In this document: piece after piece, positions 45,259 to 56,213 of the stretch
Position numbering within the stretch: position 1 is the stretch's first letter
How the letters are laid out: each line of letters starts with the position of its first letter
Program-made: the position numbers and the translations under genes
DNA from: Sweltsa coloradensis
Taxonomy: Eukaryota > Arthropoda > Insecta > Plecoptera > Chloroperlidae
Assembly: GCA_024449915.1 (NCBI GenBank)
Contig: JAMZAV010001041.1
Span: 1,456,972-1,520,971, forward strand
Direction: 5' to 3'
Length of the DNA: 64,000 bases
Notes under the pieces: generated by a model
The model's input: the letters and a program-made list of their open reading frames with translations, nothing else
What the model was told of the DNA's origin: nothing
The model's database searches: none

Positions 45259-47271
45259 TCGTATGTAGGCTAGTTGCACTGCCACATCAGTCACACTACA
45301 TGGGTGGGTTTTGTTGGGCTAGGATTGGGTAATACCTAATAATATGTATTTCATTTGTTAATTTGGAAAAATCCTTTCTTTTGGAAACTGAAAAATAATT
45401 TAAAATATTCTTTTATAATAGTATAGGCCTGCTATACTATACAGTAAGAATAAATAAAATATATGAAAACAATAAGATTTTGGTCCTCATGTAGGCATGG
45501 GAAATCTATAAAATATCTCAACTCCTTGAAATTGTTTTTAAAATACTGTAGTACGTAATAGCCTACTAGTAGGCACTAAAAAGAAAGATGAGGAAGTATT
45601 ATTAACATGTACTATTAACAAAAACATGCATTATCATGATATTAGTTACATGGTAAGCATTTCTGTATTTTCGGGCTTACATCAAAGGATGTCATCTTTT
45701 AAATGTTGGGACATTTGAATTTTGTAATTTTTATTTTGCTAGCCAATATCAAAATGGTGCAAATTATCATGTTTTTGGCAGTGTGAAAAGAATGTAAATT
45801 TTCTGTTATTTTGCTTTTAAAGCTGAAATAGCAAAATGTGGTTTGTTGTGCCATTTAATTTGAGTTTTTTTCTGACATGACACATACATATTTGCTTTCA
45901 ATATACCTATGTATAGGTCTAGTTTTAGGTAGGTCCTATGCAAAATTATAGAATTTGGTTGCTCAATGGAAAATTTCTGTATCCCGATCTTTAAGTACAA
46001 TATTAACTTTTGACTACTAATATTGGAGTCATTGCAAAATGATGTTTTGATTCTTTTGTAGGCCTACTTTTTATATTTATAATTTTGTGAATTTGTTGTT
46101 GTTTTTATATGTCATGTCCCCTAGTAGTTTGTTTTACATAATATAACACTCTATTATGTAGAGGTGGCAGACACCTCTCTTGTTTGAGGCATAGGCCTAC
46201 TGCAATTTCCGGCAAACCTCCTATTTTAATTTATCTATAATGTTGGCCTCATTCACATTTATTTACATATTTATTTACTATCATAAGTCTTTTATACTGT
46301 AGCACAAATGACAGTTTATGAAGAAAACATAAGCTGAAATTAGACATGATGGATGATGATCTCAAAGGTATCTTTTTGCCGTAGTCGGCTAGCTCAGTTG
46401 AACTAAGATGGGCTAATCCAACAATACAATGAAAGTGGTGTCACAAGCAGGTGGCAGTGGAGTTGTGAATGGCTGGCTGTTAGTTGGAACACTTATGTTG
46501 TGTTCCGTAAAGGCGACCGGTCGACCATTCTGGGCTCTACTGGGTTTTTTTTATTTTTATTGTTTCACTCAACGTCTGATTGTTGGGGACTGCCTTGGCT
46601 ACGGAGTGGTGCGTGCTTCTACAAGGCCGTGTTTTTATGAAAATTGTGATATCTCGTTAAAATATTACATAAATCATATCATTTTACAAAATAAATTAAT
46701 GATTTGAATGAATGAATGATTAATTTATTGTGTACCCATGTGAATTACAGGAACATTCTCATTAGTGGACATAATTCCATGATTTTCAATGATATAATTT
46801 GAAATAACCGCGCTTTCCTCTCTGGGCTTCTTGGTCTCGACCATAACAATCAAAACAACTACGCATCGCATACGTTCCTTGCAAATCTGATCTATCATTG
46901 GTGCAAATTGTGTTTACTTAAATTTCATTGGTCGCATACTGGTCGTTCTGGTCGTCTTTGCGGAACACAACCTAATTAGTCTGTTTAACAGCATTGGAAT
47001 GGTCCACAGTAAAAGATATAAAAGGCAATAAAAATGAACACGTGTGTAAAAGGTATAGGGATGATTAACAATACACAAATTTATCTAAAATATACTACTA
47101 GTAACAACTAACAATGCCTTATGACTTAGTTATGAGTATAAACATTTAGTACTGCTTGAAAGCTGTATATAAAAACTCAAAAGAACACATCTGGAGGAAA
47201 TTGTATTTGCAGTCGATAACATAAATAAATTTTTAAATTATATTGGTTTTGTTTATGTGTTCTCATCATAG
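45259..47271 (+). other. Dioxygenase intron 3, last part
   Basis: AT-rich. An A-box-like ggctagctcagttg occurs at about 46387 without a matching B box. No supportable coding region; the ORF at 46429-46707 lacks any family feature. Confidence 0.45.
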
Positions 47272-47427
47272 ACAATGTGTTTTCACCTGGGAATGACTTC
47301 TGGCTATATTTTGGACAAGGGCTCCCCAAACCAGCGAGTGACAGACGAGATAGAAACATCAACTATAAACCAGGAAATTCATGATGAATTTGTCCGGGAT
47401 GATAGAATCATTCACTATGTTCACCAG
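47272..47427 (+). CDS. TauD-type dioxygenase, exon 4
   Basis: Acceptor catcatag and donor gtaagt, phase 0 at both ends, 52 codons (186-237): TMCFHLGMTSGYILDKG through EIHDEFVRDD and RIIHYVHQ. This corresponds to the TauD segment after the HP-tG-k block and before the strand that carries the third iron ligand. Confidence 0.85.
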
Positions 47428-47724
47428 GTAAGTTATAGGCCAACATGGGATATTAAAATTATCTACATTACCTACAAATTACCTACCTTACAAATTAATG
47501 AAATGTTTTTTTTTACGTTCTATCCTTAAACTGGTTGATAAATGAAATGTTGACCTACTATACATTTGCCATTCCATACCGTTTAGGAGGAATTCGTTTT
47601 GCGTATTACAATAAACGTTTACCTATGCAATGCAAGTGAGTGAATATCAACGTAGCACAACTTTCACTTAAGTTTTTTTTTTTTTTTATGTTCTTTAAAG
47701 TGCTGGAAAGATGTGGAAGATATA

Positions 47725-47730
<6 letters not shown>

Positions 47731-47766
<36 letters not shown>

Positions 47767-47769
47767 TTA
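47731..47769 (+). repeat. (AT)n microsatellite
   Basis: A clean tatata run of about 30 bp with a short imperfect extension. Confidence 0.9.
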
Positions 47770-47828
47770 TATATCGATTTGGTTAGTCGGGAAACACTCC
47801 CGTGGGTGTAATTGATTTTATTTACCAC

Positions 47829-48465
47829 TAGGAAAACGCTTAAGTCCCGCCGCGTTGTTGGATGAACGTAATTGGTGCACTAAGTTGCCATGTGTTACGC
47901 GGATTTTTACTGTTGTTCTGTGAAAAAATCATTAATTAGTCGAAGATTTTTTTTAAATAAATGAAATTAAATAAAAAATTAACTTTATTTTTTTAATAAA
48001 TCGCAAAAATGAAATTTTCATAAGAAATAGTTATTCGATTGCGCTCAAATTTTACACAAATATATTAATTCATAAAATTAAGGTTCTGTGAAAAAATCAT
48101 TACAATAGGATAAAGCATGTAGGTGTTATAAGTCAAAGAATTGTTTTAAAAATGAAAAAACCCGTAAAATTTCGATTTTCATGAGAAATAATTTTTCGAT
48201 TACGCTCAAATTTCACACGAATATCTTAATTCATAAAATAAAGATTCTGTGAAAAAATCATTACAATCGGATAAAGCATGTAGGAGTTATAAGTCGAAGA
48301 AATGTTTTAAAATTCGAAAAAAATCGTAAAATTGCGTTTTTTATGAGAAAAAATTTCCCGATTGCGCTCAAAAACGTGGCAGTTCTAAGTTCAGAGATTT
48401 CGAAGGCCTCCATAAAATTTCATCACAATCGGAGTATCGGTTTAGCCGGAATCGTGTTAAAGTGA
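47829..48465 (+). mobile_element. Fold-back element, family B, left half only
   Basis: It begins actaggaaaacgcttaag like 17823 and runs through three cgattttcatgag-type units into the reversed gatactccg module. It stops abruptly at gccggaatcgtgttaaa; the inverted right half is missing. Confidence 0.7.
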
Positions 48466-50334
48466 CTCCTATGAGTGTACTCTCTAGTAGCATACACAAA
48501 CATAAATTACTAAATTCAAGTTAAAAATGAAACAAAAAATATGGTGTTGCTTTCAAAATAGAAACACATAATTTAAATATTGTTTGTAACTATTTCCAAT
48601 GAAATACATTCACATTTCACTAAATTATTATTTATTTGCGTCTTCAGTACTGCTAGTGCGTCAATTGACTAGTGCACGCCTCAGTCATGGCTGCTGAAAT
48701 GTAGTGCAGCCACCCAATGAAAACCAAATAATGGCCAGAAAAATCATATTTTATTTCTTCTTGTATGGATCAGTTTTCTTATTTTTAGTTATACATTTGA
48801 ATATTAAATGAACTGGTCTATAGTTGTTTTGTTATACGTAGATTTTATAACGTGTAGCACGTAATATATGACCATGAAAATCTATTGCCAACCTTAGAAT
48901 ACGCTTGGCAACATCGCAACGTTAGGCGACTGAAAGCTTGGCCAGGGAAGCGCTATCTCTATATGTCGGTACGTAGGTGTACCGGGCTACCAACACGAAG
49001 AGCAGTAGAGATAGCTCTTTCCTCTCCGCTAGCCAGCACAGAACATGGCACGGAATGAGACTTTTATGGTTTTCAAAGTGACACGGCTTTTGCGCGTAAT
49101 AGGCCTACCAAGGGGTATTTCTAGTAAAAAGGAAAATAAGAGAAAGAAAAGAAGTACAAAACCACAATATTTGTTTGTGAAATTAATGCTATTTTACGTA
49201 ATATAACGGATAGGTCTAGGCCACATTGTAGTAAGTGGGCGTCTACGTAGAGCTGGAGACATTATTAGGGAGATAAAGTAGTTGTGGTTACAAAAATTCC
49301 ACTGTATGTAGGCCCCACTCGCAAAGCATCGGACACACGGGAATGTTCGCTGGCAAATAATTTTTGGGAAAACCATCCCACCACACCAGAACAGAGGTAA
49401 TTGAATACATAGAATAATCTGCTCGAGTGACGAGTGCCGCGCGTAAAGGCCTAGGCCCATTCAAGACTAGAAACGACTAGGTGTATGAGTGAGTAGAAAG
49501 ATACGTGGCCTACTGGACGAGCGGATAGCGTAAAGCGATCATGTTCTAGGGGTCGCCGGTTCAAGACCAGTCGCTTTTACTTTTTTTACGTTTTTATGCG
49601 TACCATTTTGGTTTCATACCATTTTTTGGAATATAATGGACATGATATTTTTTTGTATACGGATATTTTTATGTCTTGTCTTATGGCGCTTTATCGCTCT
49701 GATCTGAGAGAAACAGTCTTGATAACTTTCACGCGATCACATTAGGTTTTAATATAAAAGAAGAGATACAAGATATGCACTATTTATAAAATTTAAGAAA
49801 CAAGTATATCTGGTCACTTCGAAAAACAGTGGAGAAACAAAATAGGCCCAGGCATTTGATTGCTAAATGCCGACCTTTGTAAAGCTCTCAGTGAACAGCC
49901 AAGCACCAGCGGGCCGGCCCGTGCCTATGACGCGAGCGGCGGGGGTGTGGCCAGTTGGAGCAGACAACTCCGCAGCGTTGCCAAGTTTTTGAGCGTACAT
50001 TGGACTTTAGGTCTAAAAATCTCGAAAAGTAGCACGGATAAACCCATTTCTAAAGACATGTACGTGTTCTTTGAGAACTAAGCTTCATTTTGATACTAAA
50101 TTGGTAAACGTGACATTTATATTTACGCCGTTCTAGTTCTTTCTTGGTCAAAAAGTGTATAGTTTTCACGTGTTCCAATGTTAAAAGATAGGGAGTTTGA
50201 AAATTTTCATTTCGAATTATTTCGAAAATTAGATCGGTTAAGTACATATTGCTTTGCATATTATGAAAGAGCACTGTCTCATTGTAAAGTGAGTCAAATA
50301 TGAAGAAAATCCCATTAATGTTGAATTATGGAGG
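48466..50334 (+). other. Dioxygenase intron 4, region without gene
   Basis: At 49509-49582 is a tRNA-like stretch (ctggacgagcggatag as D arm, ggttcaagacc as B box, followed by a T run), possibly a SINE head. Around 48945-49020 gagatagc words form an inverted pair (ctatctcta / tagagatag). Nothing coding is recognised. Confidence 0.45.
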
Positions 50335-50455
50335 AGTGACTTTAACAGACACACAAAAATACAAAAAGAAAAAAAAAAAAACAAAAACATTCCGGATTTT
50401 TTTTTCCAGTGTAGTGAAATGGAATCTTCGCTTCGCTCGCTACGCTCATCCAACA
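50335..50455 (-). repeat. Fold-back module fragment
   Basis: The reversed module from acagacacacaaaaatac through cattccggattttttt to cgctacgctcatccaac is present without terminal repeats. Confidence 0.7.
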
Positions 50456-50757
50456 ATTCAGAAATTTAAAAAAAAAACTTTTAATTTCTGAATTGTGGTA
50501 AATAATATATATATATATATATATATATGGATTCTTAGGCTTTCAGGGCCGCTGGTAGATGTAGATGTGGATTCTGCGGTGATTTGCCCTGTGTTTTGAG
50601 TTGATGGCTCTAAAAAGAACCGTTCTTCTCGACGTTTCGAAAAGCTGTGGCTTTCCATCTTCAGGAGTCGATGCTGAGTCTGTGACGGACGGCAGTCGAA
50701 TGGCATGAGCTCACTTCGTGCCTCCTTATATAGCCTGGCCTGGTAACCAATCAGGGC

Positions 50758-51345
50758 TCAGACGCGACCTGATTGGTGCGGGCGTTGTACCCCTGCGCCC
50801 TGATTCGTGCGCGCGTTGTACTCCTGTGTACGCGCCCTACTCCTGGTATTGCAAGCTGGCGGTCCAGATGATGGTTGTACCGTGGAGTCAGTGATGGTCT
50901 GAGAAGTTATTTTTCTCCTCTTGTCCAACTTCTTAGGCGGGTGGCGAGATCTGTGGCGAGCCTCGTCGTCCGGTTCCACTGGTTGAACCGTGATGGAAGC
51001 GATGATTGGTTTCCAAGCACTGGGGAGGCAACTCCCATCGTCCCGCTTGTTGAGGTTATGAGGCCGCTTTTCAATCTCCACCCTTTCCCGGACTTCGCGA
51101 GGGAGGAAGTTATCAATGGTGGCAATGCAATGGGTATCAGTGAAGTTAATCGCATGTCCAGTTTGTTCCACATGTTGGGCAAGAGCAGAGGAGGTGACCT
51201 TACTGGTCACATTTCTAGAATGCTCCTGGACACGGACAGAGATCTTCCTGCCAGTTTGGCCGATGTATGATTGGTTGCACTCACCGCATGGGACCTCATA
51301 CACACCCTTACCCTCCAAGGGAATACGGTCCTTAGCAGTTCTCAT
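50758..51345 (-). pseudogene. GIY-YIG endonuclease fragment of Penelope-like element (left arm)
   Basis: It has the same 190-residue sequence as the C-terminal part of the right-arm frame, starting mid-domain at RTAKDRIPLEGKGVYEV. The reverse transcriptase is absent, so it is a dead partial copy created by the inverted duplication. Confidence 0.75.
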
Positions 51346-52095
51346 AGGCAGCCTAAGACCACCAGTAATGAGACTAAGGAGGAGATTGACCCTGTATCCT
51401 ATGCCTTTCTGCCTTATGTGAAGGGCTCTTCAGAACGCATCAAAAAGTTACTAGCGGCTGCCAACATCAAGACCATCTTCAACACTGACAGACAAATAGG
51501 TAGTCTCCTGAGAACTGCTAAGGACCGTATTCCCTTGGAGGGTAAGGGTGTGTATGAGGTCCCATGCGGTGAGTGCAACCAATCATACATCGGCCAAACT
51601 GGCAGGAAGATCTCTGTCCGTGTCCAGGAGCATTCTAGAAATGTGACCAGTAAGGTCACCTCCTCTGCTCTTGCCCAACATGTGGAACAAACTGGACATG
51701 CGATTAACTTCACTGATACCCATTGCATTGCCACCATTGATAACTTCCTCCCTCGCGAAGTCCGGGAAAGGGTGGAGATTGAAAAGCGGCCTCATAACCT
51801 CAACAAGCGGGACGATGGGAGTTGCCTCCCCAGTGCTTGGAAACCAATCATCGCTTCCATCACGGTTCAACCAGTGGAACCGGACGACGAGGCTCGCCAC
51901 AGATCTCGCCACCCGCCTAAGAAGTTGGACAAGAGGAGAAAAATAACTTCTCAGACCATCACTGACTCCACGGTACAACCATCATCTGGACCGCCAGCTT
52001 GCAATACCAGGAGTAGGGCGCGTACACAGGAGTACAACGCGCGCACGAATCAGGGCGCAGGGGTACAACGCCCGCACCAATCAGGTCGCGTCTGA
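51346..52095 (+). CDS. Penelope-like element C-terminus with GIY-YIG endonuclease (partial)
   Basis: The frame starts within the linker after the reverse transcriptase: SYAFLPYVKGSSERIKKLL, then a GIY-YIG nuclease domain. Hallmarks are GVYEVPCGECNQSYIGQTGR (GVY...YIG), Arg in the following helix VRVQEHSRN, and the catalytic-type Glu in EIEKRPHNLNKRDDG. The tail is Arg/Pro-rich and basic. This nuclease nicks the target for Penelope retrotransposition. The reverse transcriptase is missing, so the fragment is non-autonomous. An apparent in-frame extension to 51271 is the opposite arm read backwards. Confidence 0.8.
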   Translation, partial: RQPKTTSNETKEEIDPVSYAFLPYVKGSSERIKKLLAAANIKTIFNTDRQIGSLLRTAKDRIPLEGKGVYEVPCGECNQSYIGQTGRKISVRVQEHSRNVTSKVTSSALAQHVEQTGHAINFTDTHCIATIDNFLPREVRERVEIEKRPHNLNKRDDGSCLPSAWKPIIASITVQPVEPDDEARHRSRHPPKKLDKRRKITSQTITDSTVQPSSGPPACNTRSRARTQEYNARTNQGAGVQRPHQSGRV

Positions 52096-52289
52096 GCCCT
52101 GATTGGTTACCAGGCCAGGCTATATAAGGAGGCACGAAGTGAGCTCATGCCATTCGACTGCCGTCCGTCACAGACTCAGCATCGACTCCTGAAGATGGAA
52201 AGCCACAGCTTTTCGAAACGTCGAGAAGAACGGTTCTTTTTAGAGCCATCAACTCAAAACACAGGGCAAATCACCGCAGAATCCACATC

Positions 52290-52293
<4 letters not shown>

Positions 52294-52322
<29 letters not shown>

Positions 52323-53489
52323 CAATAAATTAATGATAATTAATTACAATTGAATATTCCCACGCACAGGGCTACGGCTCTAGGTGGGTATTCTTTCTTC
52401 TACTTATAGGCCAGCTTAACCAGCTAAACATGTCTGTAACTGTTTTGTACTCAAACTTATGATGAATGAAAGTATCAATCTATCTATCTATTCTATATGA
52501 TTGTGGGAGGATAAGTGGATTTTTTTTTATTGCAAAACCCAAGCTAACCCTGCCAGAATTAGGAAACTGCTATAATGATGATGTATGCCAGCGTATGCCA
52601 CCCAGCAAACAAGCATTCATTTGCGCGTTACAACTAGTTATGTACCTATAAGAGTTTCTAAATAGGAAGGCCTAAAAGGTTCAAGTTGGCACGTGAAATT
52701 GTTGGATGCATCCCTATTATGATTTTTACTACACCATCAAGCAAACTCTGCTTATGGCACATGGGTATAGTGGGTACAGTGGTATAGTATACTAGTGGTC
52801 CTAACGAAAGAATGCAGATGGCTCGAAATTGTTTTCCCAACACAACAACTTTGTCAACTCCATTCACACTAGCTCAGCGTGGATCTAGCACACAGAGGAA
52901 CTCTGTGATCTATCTCAGATAATTTTTGCCTGCTTTGGTAAAAGATATTTCTCTTTTATTCACAAAGGCGACATACCATTAACCGTGCATTCATACAGCC
53001 CCCACCACTACAAAGCATCTGCATTCTTTTGTTGAAGCAAGTATATAATGTAAAAGACTTTCATTTTTCTTTATATGCATGAAAAAGTTATCAATTGTTT
53101 GTACATGCAATAAAATATGTCAATAATGCCTACATGCACGGCCATAAAAGTTCTAAGAAAATTTTATACCTGCACTTTTAAATTTTAAATATTTAGAATT
53201 AATTAATTTATATTTGAATTTTGAATAGCTGGATCCCAATTAAGAAAACTCATGAAAGACTCAATTGTGATTGTCTGTTACCATGATGCACAAGTAAATT
53301 TCCAATTTGTTTCAAATTTTTGTTATCTGTACATTGAATTGAACGTACTTGTCACATCCCTTGTAATAATCAAAAGGTGTTGTTTGAAAGCTTTATTAAG
53401 TAATGGAATTAGTGGAGACAGAGGGTTTACATATCGATTTCATTAATCAGGAAAAACTCCCGTTGTTGTAATTAATTAGTATATGGAAA
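52294..53489 (+). other. Dioxygenase intron 4, region without gene
   Basis: It starts with (AT)n and contains a tctatctatcta run at 52480-52492. No gene or recognisable repeat otherwise. Confidence 0.5.
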
Positions 53490-53720
53490 TAAATCCAGAA
53501 ACTAAAAAATCCATCTCAGTGGGTTATTGAACTCTGGTCTTCACCCCTAAGCTACAGAGACGGTTAACTTCATAACATCTGAAATGTAGGTAATACTAAT
53601 GCACCAAGAATCCATATGTTATGAAGTTAACTGTCTTAGTAGCTTTGGGGTGAAGTACCCGACCGGCAATCAGGAGACCAGAGATACCCCGCTGAGCTGG
53701 ATGTAGTTTCTGGATTGATT
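53490..53720. repeat. Inverted repeat with tRNA-like arms
   Basis: The left arm (ccagaaac, actctggtcttcacccc, gttaacttcataac) is mirrored by the right arm (gttatgaagttaac, ggggtgaag, ccagagat, gtttctgg). Read on the minus strand, the left arm gives gtagcttaggggtgaag, an A-box-like D arm, and gagttcaataaccc, a B-box-like T arm. This is a third, unrelated tRNA-like sequence inside an inverted repeat. Confidence 0.55.
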
Positions 53721-53889
53721 TGATGTTTTTTTATTGGGGCTACAACACCATGGCAGGTTTTTAAATTTTCCTTTGCTGTAATTATTGTATTGCTTGCTAA
53801 TCTTTATGGAAATATGTGACTCAGGCTATTGATATTGTGGCTCTCGTTGTATGTACAATACCCAGCCCTTGATTTACTTCTGACGCCAG

Positions 53890-54641
53890 GGCCCCGATTC
53901 ATGTACATTTATCCCGGGTATAGGGGTATAAGGACGGTATAATGCAGGACATGGCAGGATAAGGCCTGGTTAAGTCTGAGCAACTCTCATCCAATCAAAA
54001 ATTTCCAATGCAACAACAGACACAACAAATGTTATTTTCCACTGCATTCCACAGCCATGTAAATCAGCAAATTAGCAAATGAACATTGAAAATTTGCACC
54101 ATCTTTTGTTTTACATTTTATTTAGTGACAGAAGATTGCGTGAGATCGTTAAAAGAAAAGAAAAGGCGTATTATTGCCGTAAATTTTGAATAGCCTAGGA
54201 CTATCATACTATTTTTTATCTGCATTAGGCTTTTAGTAATCAAAACTAGTTATTTGTGCGGGTTGTGTGTCTGAACAAGGTCGTGCAGGCCTAGGGTTGT
54301 CTAGAAGAGGCCTAGGGCTTGTCAAACGTGTAACGTTAGTATTAATTTTATCTATTCCTATAGCCTAATGGAACTTTAGGCCTACACTGTTGTATTATGA
54401 ATAATTTTCTACATCTGGGCCTAGGCCCGGGATGGTTTCTGATTTCTTTTATGAGAGTAATGACAACTTTCTCGTTTTACACATAGACGCAAAATTTTAA
54501 AATGTCCGCCATCTGTTTACATATTTTCTTATCCCCGTGCGAGGCGGGATAAGTCTTCATGAATTGGATTCGGAGTTATACCGCACTTATACCACCTAAA
54601 TCTGCTTATACTAGGATAAAAATGTACATGAATCGGGGCCC
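53890..54641. mobile_element. MITE with GGGCCCCGATTCATG ends
   Basis: gggccccgattcatgtac at the left and its reverse complement at the right end are about 26-bp inverted repeats; ccagg flanks both sides if the end is taken one base in. The length is about 750 bp with no ORF. End type and length resemble PIF/Harbinger MITEs, but the duplication is ambiguous because the end is palindromic. Confidence 0.6.
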
Positions 54642-54705
54642 AGGTGTACAAACAATAGATATATAGTAGGGCCTATCATGTTTTTAACAGTGTTTTATTT
54701 TTCAG

Positions 54706-54849
54706 TGGGAACCGGGAGATTTTATCATCTCTGACAATTTGGCAGTGGGGCACGAAGCTACACCCGAAACACAAGTTTCCCCCGAGTTGGTTGGCTTGCG
54801 AGTGCTCCATCGCACCACTGTTAAAGGGGAGCGTCCTCCAAAGAAATAA
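54706..54849 (+). CDS. TauD-type dioxygenase, last exon
   Basis: Acceptor tatttttcag, phase 0; residues 238-284 then TAA. WEPGDFIISDNLAVGHEAT supplies the third iron ligand (His253; family motif W--GD---wDN-a--H). GLRVLHRTTVKGERP supplies Arg269 and Arg273, spaced as the two 2-oxoglutarate-binding arginines of TauD. All catalytic residues are therefore present and the protein should be active. The C-terminus is KGERPPKK. Confidence 0.9.
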   Translation, partial: WEPGDFIISDNLAVGHEATPETQVSPELVGLRVLHRTTVKGERPPKK

Positions 54850-54901
54850 GCTTGCAATTAATCCAGTCGTTAAACAAACATTACTTGACATTCCTTCCTA
54901 A

Positions 54902-54907
54902 AATAAA
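54902..54907 (+). terminator. Polyadenylation signal of dioxygenase gene
   Basis: AATAAA lies 53 bp after the stop codon, in AT-rich sequence. It is the only consensus hexamer close to the gene end. Confidence 0.55.
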
Positions 54908-55494
54908 CTTACTTTTGTAGATATTTTAAATTTTTGAATTAAAACTGGAAATGTACTAGGTATACTGTTTCATTTTTATCAAACCAGTTATCTGATGTAG
55001 TACATAGTATGACAAAAAAAATAATGAAATGTTTCACCCCTGCCTGATAAGCCTTCTCTTCTTCTTAGTACTTTTCATATCCATTTATGGCTTACTTGGC
55101 CTTCCTCATCATGCATTTTCTGGTATTCTATTAAAAAAGGCATCCCTTTCGGCCTTTTCCTCACAGTTCATGCCAGGTGAAGGTGAAAGGGTGTCAAAGG
55201 CCATTTTATTTTATAAGTTTTATCTACCAGCGTTGTTCAGTAACTCTAGGACAGCTTACTTAGTTATAGTATCTAGAAAATCTTCATACGTTCTGTGGAA
55301 ATGTACCTATATTCTTATTCTATGTACATATGCCAAGAGACATTTTCATAGTAATAGTAGCTGTATCATACATTTTATATTTTATTTCTTCTAGCATGTT
55401 GAAACTCAAGTTACTATCAGAACCAATTGACCACTCACCTTTTCCTATACATTTAAATCTTCATATTTTGCTGGTAAGAACTTGGATGACCCAA
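54908..55494. other. Intergenic; ORF without features
   Basis: The open frame 55029-55394 is hydrophobic but has no ATG context, domain or splice evidence that I can support. Confidence 0.4.
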
Positions 55495-55570
55495 AGGCCA
55501 TTTATGTGGCTCGTTGGTCTTGTGGTTAGCGTATCTGCTTCCAATGCAGAAGGTCCAAGGTTCTATTCCC
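55495..55570 (+). repeat. tRNA-like sequence cut by a hAT insertion
   Basis: gtggctcgttggtcttgtgg as acceptor/D arm is followed by a perfect 5-bp anticodon stem tctgc/gcaga with loop ttccaat (CCA). Then comes ggttctattcc as the B box. The hAT element 55571-56205 is inserted in the T arm; its target duplication ctattccc restores the 3' half at 56206. The 3' acceptor strand does not pair, so it is a tRNA-derived SINE head or a dead tRNA. Confidence 0.55.
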
Positions 55571-56205
55571 CAGTGGCGGATCTAGGACATAATCATGGGG
55601 GGGGCGGTTTGCGTGTGCATGTACAGCCGTGGGAAAGGGACTAAGCGCGGACCCACGGGGGGTATGGGGAGCGGAGCCCCCCATTAATTGCGCCGCAGGC
55701 GAAAATTTTGAAAAATCAGGTTTTTAGAGTGCATTTGGTGCGTTTTAGAAAAAAGTGGTGGGCGGAATGCAATACGGAAACAATGTAGTTTGTGTGCACC
55801 AATTTGTTTTGTCGTCATGTCAAGCTTACAATTTACAGCATTGGCCTGGATTGCAACATTATTATAAACGTTTGATCTTATTTTCAATTCATAATTTTAT
55901 TTATTTATTAAACGTCTATCCTATTAGTTAAAAAAACGATTCACATAGGAGGACAACTTAATAAATCGAAGTACACTGATGCAGACACATTTCAGAGGCA
56001 AACTGATTATTTCTGACAACATCAAGGAAAGTTGATTTTTATTGGGAGTTTTAAATAAATAGCGCCGCAGGCGAAAATTTTGAAAATCAGGTTTTTAGAG
56101 TGCATTTGGTGCGTGCACAATAAAATAATAAAATCATTTTTTTAATTTTTAAAGAATCATGGGGGGGGCGATCGCCCCACCGCCCCCCCCCTGTATCCGC
56201 CACTG
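55571..56205. mobile_element. Non-autonomous hAT element with 8-bp target-site duplication
   Basis: Ends CAGTGGCGGATCTAG (left) and CAGTGGCGGATACAG (right, reversed) are flanked by the exact 8-bp CTATTCCC at 55563-55570 and 56206-56213. Internal words gcgccgcaggcgaaaatttt and tttttagagtgcatttggtg occur twice (55690 and 56062), indicating an internal duplication. The LINE-tail-like repeat at 55888-55955 sits inside. No transposase. Related fragments lie at 17085 and 42055. Confidence 0.85.
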
Positions 56206-56213
56206 CTATTCCC

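Larger units (their letters stand above)
50559..52293. mobile_element. Penelope-like element folded into a 785-bp inverted repeat
   Basis: The left arm 50559-51344 and right arm 51509-52293 are reverse complements that appear almost identical, with a 164-bp spacer that belongs to the right-hand reading frame. Both arms contain the GIY-YIG endonuclease and, near the outer ends, ctcctgaagatggaaagcc followed by cttttcGAAAcgtcgag, the Penelope terminal motif with a hammerhead-like core. The whole is bounded by (AT)n. It lies in dioxygenase intron 4. Confidence 0.8.

Noticed and set aside
50875..51270. ORFs antisense to the GIY-YIG frames (also 51414-51978)
   Set aside because: They are shadows of the Penelope-like protein on the opposite strand.
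32798..54849. Bacterial contamination as source of the TauD-like sequence
   Set aside because: The coding parts are split by four phase-consistent GT-AG introns full of eukaryotic transposons.
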